Part shown: positions 16,470 through 24,762 of the stretch, piece after piece
Numbering within the stretch: the first letter of the stretch is position 1
Layout of the letters: the number at the start of each line of letters is the position of its first letter
NCBI GenBank assembly: GCA_030746555.1
Contig: JASLMK010000079.1
Coordinates: 1 to 39,594 of the forward strand
DNA from: Planctomycetota bacterium
Lineage (GTDB): Bacteria > Planctomycetota > UBA1135 > GCA-002686595
Direction: 5' to 3'
Length of the DNA: 39,594 nucleotides
Notes under the pieces: generated by a model
What the model saw: only the letters and a program-made list of their open reading frames with translations
Databases searched by the model: none
What the model was told of the DNA's origin: nothing
Translations under genes and position numbers: made by a program

Positions 16470-18038
16470 ATGAGCACCACCGGCTCCCGACGAGCGGTGC
16501 GCTGGTGGATCGCCGGCGCGATCGTGGCCCTCTCGGCCGCGGTCCTGGCCTGGAACGGCCTCGTGCGCGAGGCGACCGGCCAGGAGCGTGTCATGGCCGC
16601 CGGCGGGACACTGCTGTGCACCGGCGCTGCGCTGTACGCCTGGGCCGTGCTCCTCAGCCGCTTCCGGGCGCGCACGCGCCTCGCCGTGCTGGTCTGCGTG
16701 CCCCTGCTCGCCCTCGCGGGGCGAGGGCTCTTCGAGGTTCGCGGCGTCAGCGGGAACCTCATCCCGCTGCTGCGCTGGCGTCTGGCGGCCGATCCCGAGG
16801 CCGGCCTCTCCTCGCCCGAAGCGGAAGTGGCCGCCCCCGCCCCCGAGGCCTCGGCCTCGCTCGACTTCCCCCGCTTCCTGGGCCCTGACGCCGACGCCGT
16901 CGTGCGCGGCGTGCGCCTGGCCCGCGACTGGGAGGCGCACCCGCCCCGGCTCCTGTGGCGTCGCGCCGTCGGCCCGGGCTGGTCGGGGTTCGCCGTGCGC
17001 GGCTCCGCGGCCATCACCCAGGAACAGCGTAAAGGGAGCGAGCTGGTCGTTTGCTACGACCTGCTCACGGGAGCGGTGCGCTGGAGCCACGCCGACGAGG
17101 CACGCTTCGACTCCGTCATCGGCGGGATCGGCCCCCGGGCCACGCCGACCATCCACGGCGGGCGCGTGCTGACCGTGGGCGGGACGGGCATCCTCAACTG
17201 CCTGGAGCTCGCGACCGGAGAGCCGCTGTGGTCGCACTCGATGGTCGTCGAGAACGGGGGGAGCATGAACACCTGGGGGACGAGCTGCTCTCCCCTGGTC
17301 GTCGGCGGGCGCGTCGTCGTCTCGGCCGGCGGGCCCGACGGACACTCCCTGGTGGCCTATGACCTCGAGACCGGCGAGGTCGCCTGGCGCGGCGGCGACG
17401 ACGGGGCGGGCTACTCCTCGCCCAAGCTCCTCGAGCTGGCAGGCACGCCGCAGATCGTGATCTTCAACTCCTCGTCGGTCGCAGCCCACGACCCCGGCGA
17501 CGGGCGCGTCCTGTGGACGCACCCCTGGTCGGAGCGCAACCCCAACGTGGCCCAGCCGGTGCCCGTGGGGCCCGACGACCTCGTGCTCTCCAGCGGCTAC
17601 GGCGTCGGCGCGGAGCGCCTGCGCGTCGGGCGCGACGAGGCGGGAGCGTTCACCGTCGAGCGCGTCTGGCACAGCCGTGCCCTCAAGGCCAAGTTCGCCA
17701 ACTTCGTCCTGCGCGAGGGGCACCTCTACGGCCTCGACGACGGGATCCTGGCCTGCGTGGATGCCGAGCGCGGGCGGCGCAGCTGGAAGGGCGGGCGCTA
17801 CGGCCACGGCCAGCTGCTGTTGGTGGAGGATCTGCTCCTGGTCGGGGCCGAGGACGGCTCGCTCGTGCTCGTGGAGGCGGTCAGCGACGGGCACCACGAG
17901 CTGGCCCGCGCCGACGCCCTCGACCAGAAGACCTGGAACAGCCCCGCCCTGGCCGCGCCCTACCTCCTGGTGCGCAACGACCTCGAGGCGGCCTGCTTCG
18001 AGCTGGCTCTGGAGGAGGAGCCCAATGGCGGTGGTTGA
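16470..18038 (+). CDS. Membrane-anchored PQQ-type beta-propeller protein
   Basis: A 522-residue protein from ATG 16470; an in-frame GTG at 16434 is less likely. Three hydrophobic helices lie within residues 12-85, then a linker rich in Ala and Pro, then a BamB/PQQ-dehydrogenase-like propeller from about 125. Blade motifs include DLLTGAVRWSH, LELATGEPLWSHS, DLETGEVAWRGG, GDGRVLWTHPW and DAERGRRSWKGG. No PQQ or metal-binding catalytic residues are evident, so I read it as a scaffold or binding protein exposed to the periplasm. Its last 14 bases overlap the next gene, a giant FG-GAP/ASPIC protein, so the two are a co-expressed pair. Confidence 0.85.
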   Translation: MSTTGSRRAVRWWIAGAIVALSAAVLAWNGLVREATGQERVMAAGGTLLCTGAALYAWAVLLSRFRARTRLAVLVCVPLLALAGRGLFEVRGVSGNLIPLLRWRLAADPEAGLSSPEAEVAAPAPEASASLDFPRFLGPDADAVVRGVRLARDWEAHPPRLLWRRAVGPGWSGFAVRGSAAITQEQRKGSELVVCYDLLTGAVRWSHADEARFDSVIGGIGPRATPTIHGGRVLTVGGTGILNCLELATGEPLWSHSMVVENGGSMNTWGTSCSPLVVGGRVVVSAGGPDGHSLVAYDLETGEVAWRGGDDGAGYSSPKLLELAGTPQIVIFNSSSVAAHDPGDGRVLWTHPWSERNPNVAQPVPVGPDDLVLSSGYGVGAERLRVGRDEAGAFTVERVWHSRALKAKFANFVLREGHLYGLDDGILACVDAERGRRSWKGGRYGHGQLLLVEDLLLVGAEDGSLVLVEAVSDGHHELARADALDQKTWNSPALAAPYLLVRNDLEAACFELALEEEPNGGG

Positions 18039-21000
18039 GTCGTCGGTCCCCAGGTGCGCCGGCGCGTCGTTGCGAGCCCGCCTGGCCGTCCTGGTCGTCT
18101 GTGTGCCCGCGTCCGGCGCGCTCGGCCAGGAGGAGGGCGCGGCGCGCCTGAGGGGTAGGCTCGCCGCCGAGCGGGAGGCGGCCCTGGCCGAGCGCCTGGG
18201 CTTCCTCGACGTCGGGACGGACGAGCACGCCGGCGAGGCCCTCGCCGCGCGCGTCGGCGAGCGCCTGTCGGCGTTGCTGGCCCTGTGGCGTGGGGACGAC
18301 CCGGTGGCGGTCGAGCGGTTCCTCGCCGCCGACTTCGAGGGCGACGCCCCCCTCCCCGACCTCACTCCCGCGCGGGTGCGCGGCGCGTTTCGTCTGCGTG
18401 CGGCTCCGGCCCGCTCGGAGAGGCCCGACGGGCCGCCGCTGGGATCGGCCGAGTGGGCCGCCGCCCTGGGCGCTTGGGCGCGACGGGTGGGAGCCGGCCC
18501 TCCCGCGCCGCCCAAGGTCAAGGTGATCGCCGTGGAGGCCGACGAGGCCGGGGCGCGGATCACGGCTCGGGTCAGCGCCCACGGGACGACCCCCGCCGGC
18601 CGCCGCCAGCACGACGCCGTGTGGGTGTGCGAGTGGACCGCGCCGCCGGATGGGGGCGAGCCGCTCCTGCGCCGCCTTCGCGTCGAGACCCTCGACGAGG
18701 TCACGGGCCCGCCGACAGTTCTCTTCGCCGACCACGCCCGCTCCGCCCTGGGGACCGCCCCCGCCGTGGACGCCCGCCTGGGGCGGGGAGTGGAGGCGTG
18801 GGGCTCCCGCCTCGACGCCTTCTTGGAAGTCTCCGCCCTCGGCCACCAGGGCGTGGCGGTGGGGGACGTGGACGGCGACGGCCTCGAGGACGTCTACCTG
18901 CCCCAGCCCGGCGGCCTGCCCAACCTCCTGTTCCTGCGCCGTCCCGACGGCTCGACCGTCGAGGGCGGGCGCGCCGCGGGCGTCGACTTCCTCGACCTGT
19001 CCACCAGCGCCTTGTTGGTGGACCTCGACGGCGACACCGACGCGGACCTCGCCCTGGCGATGGGCGATCGGCTCGTGCTCCTGGCGAACGACGGCGAGGG
19101 CGTGTTCACTCCGCGCGCGGTCCACGACGCTCCCTTCGCCATGTCCCTGGCGGCCGCCGATCCAGACGGCGACGGCGATCTCGACCTGTACGTCTGCTGC
19201 TACGTCTCGCCCTACGCGGACGAGACCGCGCCCGTGCCCTACCACGACGCGAACAACGGCGAGGCGAACCTCCTGCTGGAGAACGAAGGCGGTTTCGCGT
19301 TCCGCGACGCCACCGCCGAGCGCGGGCTCGACGCGAACAACACCCGCTTCAGCTTCGCCGCCGCCTGGGAGGACTACGACGGCGACGGGGACTGCGACCT
19401 GTACGTCGCCAACGACTTCGGGCGCAACAACCTCTACCGCAACGAAGGCGGCCGCTTCACGGACGTGGCGGCGAGCGCTGGCGTGGAGGACCTCTCGGCG
19501 GGGATGGGCGTGACCTGGGCCGACTTCGATCGCGACGGCCACATGGACCTGTACGTGAGCAACATGTACTCCTCGGCCGGGCGCCGGGTGGCCTACCAGC
19601 GCCAGTTCCGCCCCGGCGGGGACGAACAGACGCGCGCCGGTCTGCGGCGCCACGCTCGCGGCAACAGCCTCTTCCGCAACCGCGGCGACGGCACCTTCGA
19701 GGACGTCACCTTGGCGGCCGGCGCCGAGATGGGACGCTGGGCATGGGGCGCGCTGTTCGTCGACCTCGACAACGACGGCTGGCAGGACCTCTTCGTGCCC
19801 AACGGCTTCGTGACCAACCATCGCTCCGACGACTTGTGAAGCTTCTTCTGGCGGCAGGTCGTGTCGCACTCGCCTCGCGGAGCCGGCGACGCCGACCCGC
19901 GCTACCTGGCGGGGTGGTACGCGATCAACTCCCTGTTGCGGCGCGGGTTCTCCTGGAGCGGCCACGAGCGCAACTGCGCTCTGGTGAACGACGGCGGCGA
20001 GCGCTTCGTCGACGCCTCCTTCGTCGCGGGCCTCGATCACGAGGACGACGGTCGCGGGACCGCGCTCATCGACTGGGACTGGGACGGGGACCTCGACCTT
20101 CTGGTCACCAACCGCACCGGGCCGCGCGCCCGCCTGCTCCTCAACGAGGGGCGTTCCGACGCGGGGTTCGTCGCCTTCCGCCTGGAGGGCCGTGGCGGCA
20201 ACACCGCCGCCATCGGGGCGCGTGTCCGCCTGGAGTGCCGGGGTGAGGGGGGGCCGGGACGAATCCGGACGGCGCGGGCGGGGGAGGGCTTCCTCTCCCA
20301 GTCGAGCCGCTGGCTGCACTTCGGCCTGGGCGCGGCGGAGCCGTCCCGGGCGCTCGTGCGCTGGCCGAACGGGACGACGGAGGGCTTCGACTCCCTGGCC
20401 CGCGACCGTCGCTACGTGCTCGTCGAGGGTTCGGGCGTGGCCCGGGAATGGGCGCCGCCCTCCCCGTCGAGCGCACTGGCGCCGGCGGCCTTCCCGCCTG
20501 GGGAGGCCGGCGGTTCGCGGCGCATCGTGCTGTCGGCTCCGGTGGGCGTGCCGACCCTGCACATGGCGGACGAGGCCGGTCGCCCCGCGTCCCTGCTCGG
20601 CGTACCTCCCGCCGGCGCGGGGGGGACCGGCGCGGGGATGTGGGTCTCGGTCTGGGCGTCGTGGTGCGCGCCCTGCCGCTCCGAGCTGTCGGAGTGGTCC
20701 GCGGCGGCCACGTCGGTGGCCGGGGCGGGGCTGGGGGTCGCGGCGCTCTGCGCCGACGAGGAGGCGACCCGCGGCGAGGCGCAAGCCTTCCTGGACGGGA
20801 TCGAGTGGCCGTTCGCGCGCCTGTTCGCCGACGCCGCCGCCCTGGACGTGCTCGACGTCCTGCACGGCGCGGTCCTCGACAGCGAGGGACGCCTGCCCCT
20901 GCCCGCGTCGTTCCTCGTCGACGGTGGCGGACGGCTGTGCGTGCTGTATCTGGGTCGTGTGTCCCCCGAGCGCGTGACGGCCGACCTCGCTCTGTTGGAC

Positions 21001-21573
21001 CTCGATCCGGCCGAGCGGCGCGACGCGGCCGTGCCCTTCGCCGGGCGTTGGTTCGCACCGCCGACCGCGGCGCCGCTCGCCTACTACGCGGCTCGCTTCC
21101 GCCGCCGCGGCCTGGCGGAGGCGGCGCGCGAGTTCGATCTGGCCGCCATGGACGTGAGCGAGGGATCCCCCGCCGAAGTCCACGTGCAGTTCGGCCGGAC
21201 GATGGCTCGGGCCGGGCGCCTGGAGGAGGCCGCCGGTCACTTCGAGCGCGCGATCGCTGCCGATCCGGCTCACTTCGACGCCCACGCAGACCTCGGCATC
21301 GTGCGCCATGCCCAGCGGCGCTTCGAGGATGCCGCGGCCGCCTACCGCGCAGCCCTGGCCCTGGATGCGGGTCACGAGCGGACTTGGTTCAACCTCGGGC
21401 TCGTCTCCCTGGCAGGAGGGGATCGTGCAGCGGCATTGCGCGCATCGGCGCGCCTGGTGGAGCTCTCGAGCCCCCTCACCGCGGACCTCGAGCGCGCCGT
21501 CCTGGCCTTCGACGCCCGAGCGCGTGAGCGGGCGGACGAAGGCGGCACCGACGAGCCCGACGACGATCCCTGA
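18025..21573 (+). CDS. Secreted FG-GAP/ASPIC-UnbV/thioredoxin/TPR protein, predicted selenoprotein (UGA at 19837)
   Basis: One continuous frame of 1183 codons interrupted only by TGA at codon 605. A signal peptide ends near SGALG-Q (residue 35). FG-GAP/VCBS calcium loops (DVDGDGLEDVYL, DPDGDGDLDLYV, DYDGDGDCDLYV, DLDNDGWQDLFV) run from about 281 to 595. After VTNHRSDDL comes the TGA, and the family sequence goes straight on with SFFWRQVV, a further FG-GAP loop and an ASPIC/UnbV domain (about 719-785). A TlpA-like thioredoxin domain with WASWCAPC (Cys881, Cys884) spans about 850-1000, and TPR repeats about 1040-1150. A SECIS-like hairpin follows the TGA, so I predict selenocysteine at 605. TGA is a normal stop elsewhere here, which rules out global recoding. 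If not recoded, the first 604 residues would be a truncated product. The selenium-insertion genes are not in this window. Confidence 0.8.
19851..19867 (+). promoter_or_regulatory. Predicted bacterial SECIS hairpin
   Basis: After the in-frame TGA (19837-19839) there are 11 bases, then stem GCGGCA (19851-19856), loop GGTCG (19857-19861) and stem TGTCGC (19862-19867). All six pairs form, one of them G-U. In E. coli fdhF the SelB-binding hairpin also begins 11 bases after the UGA and presents an AGGUCU loop whose G and U contact SelB; here the equivalent is AGGUCG, shifted by one base. The hairpin lies in the codons for conserved WRQVVSH, so some of its sequence is constrained by protein coding. 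Confidence 0.75.
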
Positions 21574-21589
21574 GGCGCCGCGAGGGGGC

Positions 21590-21618
21590 CGGAATCGGGT
21601 CGTACCCCGACGATTCCG
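21590..21618 (+). terminator. Hairpin in the 259-base gap after the selenoprotein gene, possible terminator
   Basis: CGGAATCG (21590-21597) pairs perfectly with CGATTCCG (21611-21618), 17 bases after the stop codon. There is no following T tract, so it could be a structure that stabilises the mRNA end instead of an intrinsic terminator. The rest of the gap to 21832 shows no gene. Confidence 0.4.
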
Positions 21619-21832
21619 CGTTTGCCGGGGTCGGGACGGACCCGGGCTGCCGATGTAGGCGGTAGCAAGGTCGCATCGACGGAGCCTGCTATCGCCTTCA
21701 GGGCACGAGACGCGAGCGCCCTCTTGGGGAGGAGCGCGCTCGACCAGGGCTGCCCAGTCGATCCGGACCAAGGGACCGGCTGCCGGGCCTTCTCGAAGGT
21801 CCGACAGCCGGTTTTGTCGTACGGTGGCTTCG

Positions 21833-22429
21833 ATGGCCACCTACGTCGTCACCGGAGCCTTCGGCTACTCCGGCAGGTTCATCACGCAGCGGCTGCTCGA
21901 TCGGGGGCACGCGGTGCGGACGCTGACCGCTTCGCCTGATCGGACCCATCCCTTCGGGGAGCGGGTGGCGGTCTCGCCGTTCCACTTCGACGAACCCGAG
22001 GCGCTGCGGGCCTCCCTCGCGGGTGCCGACGTCCTCGTCAACACCTACTGGGTGCGATTCGATCACGGCTCGTTCACCCACGATCTGGCTATCGGCAACA
22101 CCCGCGCCCTGTTCGAGGCGGCGAGGAGCGCGGGGGTGGGGCGGGTCGTGCACGTCAGCATCACCAATCCCAGCGCGGACTCGCCCTTGCCGTACTTCGC
22201 GGGCAAGGCGGAGCTGGAGCGGGCCCTGGCCGATACCGGCCTGCCCCACTCCGTCCTGCGCCCGGCGGTCCTCTTCGGACGGCGCGACATCCTGGTCACC
22301 GACTCCCAGCCCGCGGGATCGACGGCCCTCACCCGTTGGGCCGCGGAGCACGCCGACTCCCTGGGCGTGACCTACGCCAGCGAGCTCGCCCGACACCGCG
22401 ACCGGATTCGGGAGTACGACGAACTCTAG
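21833..22429 (+). CDS. Shortened NmrA-like NAD(P)-binding protein, apparent internal deletion
   Basis: A 198-residue protein from ATG 21833. It starts with a Rossmann NAD(P) motif (TYVVTGAFGYSGRFITQRLL) and runs through HVSITNPSADSPLPYFAGK and LPHSVLRPAVLFGRRDILV, the normal first half of NmrA/atypical SDR proteins. It then jumps directly to TDSQPAGSTALTRWAAEHAD and YASELARHRDR, which matches the extreme C-terminus of the same family as I remember it. About 100 residues of the middle, which normally shape the substrate pocket, seem to be gone with the frame kept (junction near 22286-22306). It may be inactive or a remnant. A GTG at 21824 is an alternative start. FkbM follows 41 bases later. 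Confidence 0.7.
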   Translation: MATYVVTGAFGYSGRFITQRLLDRGHAVRTLTASPDRTHPFGERVAVSPFHFDEPEALRASLAGADVLVNTYWVRFDHGSFTHDLAIGNTRALFEAARSAGVGRVVHVSITNPSADSPLPYFAGKAELERALADTGLPHSVLRPAVLFGRRDILVTDSQPAGSTALTRWAAEHADSLGVTYASELARHRDRIREYDEL

Positions 22430-22470
22430 CCCAGGTGGGGCGGACCGCCCTGGGCAGCAACCCAGACCCC

Positions 22471-23286
22471 ATGGAAGCCCTGTTGGAACATCACGGCGTG
22501 AAGGTGCTCTACCGCGAGCACAGCGCCGACGAAAGGGTCATCGCGCACAGCTTCGAGAACGACGTCTACCTCCGTCACGTTCCCGAGCTGGTGCTCCACC
22601 CCGCCTTCTCGGCGGTGGAGATCGGTGCCCACATCGGGGCCTTCGCCCTGTGGGTCGGCGTCAAGGCGCCGCGGGGAAGCCTGCACGCGGTGGAGGCCAG
22701 CCGGGAGAGCTTCTCCCTCTTGCAGAGGAACATCGCCCTCAACGACCTCTCCAACGTCCACCCTCACCACCTGGCGATCGCGGGGACGACCGGCACCGTC
22801 GAGCTCTTCCACAACCTCGATTCGGGGAACTGGGGCCACACGATCACGGCTCGGGTCTCGGAGTCGTCGGAGTCGGTGTCCTCGCAGTCCCTGGCGGAGT
22901 TCTGCGCCGATGCCGGGATCGAGCGCGCCGACCTCCTCAAGATCAACTGCGAGGGTGCGGAGTTCGAGATCCTGCTCCGAGCCTCCCACGGCACCCTGCG
23001 CAAGTTCGATCTCGTGGTCGCGCTCTACCACCTCGATCTCTGCGAGGGGCACTCGGTCGGGGAGCTGGCGGGTCATCTCGAGAGAGCCGGTTTCACCGTG
23101 CGGCTGCGCAACCGCAGCGGGGGGGGAAGCCGTGGCTGGATCGTGGCCAGGAATCGGCGCGAGCGCCACACCGAGCCCCTCGCCAGGCGCCTCCAGCGCC
23201 GGCGGCAGTCGCTGGCGTACTGGTGGTGGCGGGTGCGGCGGTTCGCCGGTCGCCTCCCCAAGGCGATGGCGTCGCGGGCGGGCTGA
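22471..23286 (+). CDS. FkbM family methyltransferase
   Basis: A 271-residue SAM-dependent methyltransferase of the FkbM family (PF05050). AVEIGAHIGAFALWVGV is the SAM-binding motif I, LHAVEASRESFSLLQRNI the acidic loop region, and LLKINCEGAEFEILL the diagnostic FkbM motif. Members O-methylate sugars or polyketides and often sit in surface-glycan gene sets; the substrate is not visible here. The last 50 residues are strongly basic (RRERHTEPLARRLQRRRQ), perhaps for membrane or nucleic acid contact. ATG 22471 was chosen because upstream in-frame sequence is Arg/Pro-rich without homology. Its 3' end lies 26 bases from the convergent GH31 gene. Confidence 0.88.
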   Translation: MEALLEHHGVKVLYREHSADERVIAHSFENDVYLRHVPELVLHPAFSAVEIGAHIGAFALWVGVKAPRGSLHAVEASRESFSLLQRNIALNDLSNVHPHHLAIAGTTGTVELFHNLDSGNWGHTITARVSESSESVSSQSLAEFCADAGIERADLLKINCEGAEFEILLRASHGTLRKFDLVVALYHLDLCEGHSVGELAGHLERAGFTVRLRNRSGGGSRGWIVARNRRERHTEPLARRLQRRRQSLAYWWWRVRRFAGRLPKAMASRAG

Positions 23287-23312
23287 GAGCCCGGACGCGC
23301 CGCGGCAGGCGG

Positions 23313-24662
23313 TCACTCTCGGTCGGGGAGCCACTCGCGCTCGAGCCCCGATCCCGCGCGGACGTAGGCCGGGTAGGTGGCGAGGGGGAACTCGAACTCG
23401 AGGCGCTGTCCGCCTTCGAAGCGCTCGTGGGCGCCGTAGAGCCAGATCCAGTCCGCTCCCTGGGGGAAGGCCACCTCGTGGCGCGTACCCGGCTCCAGGA
23501 TCGGGGCGACGAACAGGTCGCTGCCGAGGGTGAACCGGTAGGTCTCGCGGTCCAAGAAGCCCATCACGCTGCGCCCCTCCGAGAAGGCCAGGGCGGCCTG
23601 CTCGCGGAGGTAGGGCCCCAGCTCGAGGTGCCGCTCGACCAGGCCGCGGTAGATCCCGCAGGCCTGTTCGTCGAACGCCCAGGGCCGGTGCTCGCCGCCG
23701 CCGCCGTTCTCCATCACCGGACAGAACGCGCCCAGCTGCGCCCAGCGCAGGAACAGCTCCTTCGACCGCCCGTGCACGTGGCGATCGTCCTCGCGGTAGC
23801 CGCCGATGTCCGAGCCGAAGGCCAGGTAGCCGTACTCGGCCGAGCAGTACATGTTGTCCAGGGCGGCTCGCAGGCCGCGGAAGGTGGCGTCCTGATCGCC
23901 GACCCAGCCGGCCCGGTTCAGCGACCGCTCCGAGAAGGCGACGAGGTCGCCGCCGATGCGGAACCCGTAGTTGTCGATCGGACGCGCCGTGATGATCCGG
24001 TCGTCGCCCAGGCGCTCACGCGTGTAGCGAAAGAGGCCGCCGGTGTAGGCCCGCGAGTACTCCAGCCGGGACGCCTTCTTCCCCAGGCCCGGCGAATAGG
24101 CGGCGCCGTGCAGGTAGGCGTTGTACTCGGCAGCGTCGCACTTCCAGCCGTCGACCCCCAGGTCCAGGACGCGGTCGAGGCGCCCGCGCCACCAGGCCAG
24201 CGCGCGCGGGTTCCACAGGTCGATGAGGCTGCCGGTGCCCTTCCACCACTCGAAGCGCGCAGGCGCGCCGTCGGGGCCACGCTGCATGAAGAACCCCTCC
24301 TCGCAGCCCTCCGAGTAGAGCGGCTGGGTGTCGACGTTGACCACCGGGACGATCCACACCATCACCCGGACTCCCTGCTCGTGGAGCCGGGCGATCATCG
24401 CGCGCGGGTCGGGGAAGCGCTCCGGGTCCCACTCGAGCGAGCCGTAGGCCGTCTCCCACGGAGAGTCGATGATGATCGCGCCGACGGGAATGTCGCGCTC
24501 CAGGTAGCCGTCGACGAGCGCGAGGGCGCTCTCCTGCGTGCTCTCGTCCTCCCAGACCCAGTGGGACCAGGCCCACTCCGGCCAGGGGAGCTCGGGGCGG
24601 CGAGCGGGGTCGCCCGCGACCGCGTCGGGGCTCGCCATGGCCAGCAGGAGAGCGCAACCCAC
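23313..24662 (-). CDS. Glycoside hydrolase family 31-like enzyme, catalytic domain only
   Basis: A 449-residue predicted secreted hydrolase. GTG 24662 gives a signal-like N-terminus (GCALLLAMASPDAVAG); ATG 24638 is an alternative. The GH31 TIM barrel begins almost at once (PWPEWAWSHWVWEDESTQES), with PVGAIIIDSPWE, GWKCDAAEYN carrying the candidate nucleophile Asp, GDQDATFRGLRAALDN carrying the acid/base region, and FGSDIGGYRED. A beta-sandwich domain ends the protein (from about 380). The N-terminal galactose-mutarotase-like domain usual in GH31 is missing. It is likely to cleave alpha-glucosidic or related bonds in the periplasm. It lies 100 bases downstream of the HEAT-repeat gene on the same strand. 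Confidence 0.8.
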   Translation of the reverse strand: MGCALLLAMASPDAVAGDPARRPELPWPEWAWSHWVWEDESTQESALALVDGYLERDIPVGAIIIDSPWETAYGSLEWDPERFPDPRAMIARLHEQGVRVMVWIVPVVNVDTQPLYSEGCEEGFFMQRGPDGAPARFEWWKGTGSLIDLWNPRALAWWRGRLDRVLDLGVDGWKCDAAEYNAYLHGAAYSPGLGKKASRLEYSRAYTGGLFRYTRERLGDDRIITARPIDNYGFRIGGDLVAFSERSLNRAGWVGDQDATFRGLRAALDNMYCSAEYGYLAFGSDIGGYREDDRHVHGRSKELFLRWAQLGAFCPVMENGGGGEHRPWAFDEQACGIYRGLVERHLELGPYLREQAALAFSEGRSVMGFLDRETYRFTLGSDLFVAPILEPGTRHEVAFPQGADWIWLYGAHERFEGGQRLEFEFPLATYPAYVRAGSGLEREWLPDRE

Positions 24663-24762
24663 CTCACGCGCCCCCGCCCCCCGCCGGCGGGACTTCGGAG
24701 GCGAGCCGAGCTGACCGGGCGCCGGACCGATCGCGGCTCCCCCTGCTACGGCGCCCCTCGTG

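Noticed and set aside
19837..19839. TGA read as tryptophan across the genome
   Set aside because: TGA is the regular stop for most genes in this window, for example hisS, mscS, sulfatase and mqnA.
19861..21573. Separate gene starting at GTG 19861
   Set aside because: It would start inside a conserved block with no ribosome binding site and no signal peptide although its domains are exported; read-through of the TGA explains it better.
17881..21840. Minus-strand open frame of 1319 codons
   Set aside because: It is a shadow of the selenoprotein and PQQ genes on the plus strand, low in complexity, with no recognisable domain; the plus-strand frames carry clear FG-GAP, ASPIC and thioredoxin motifs.
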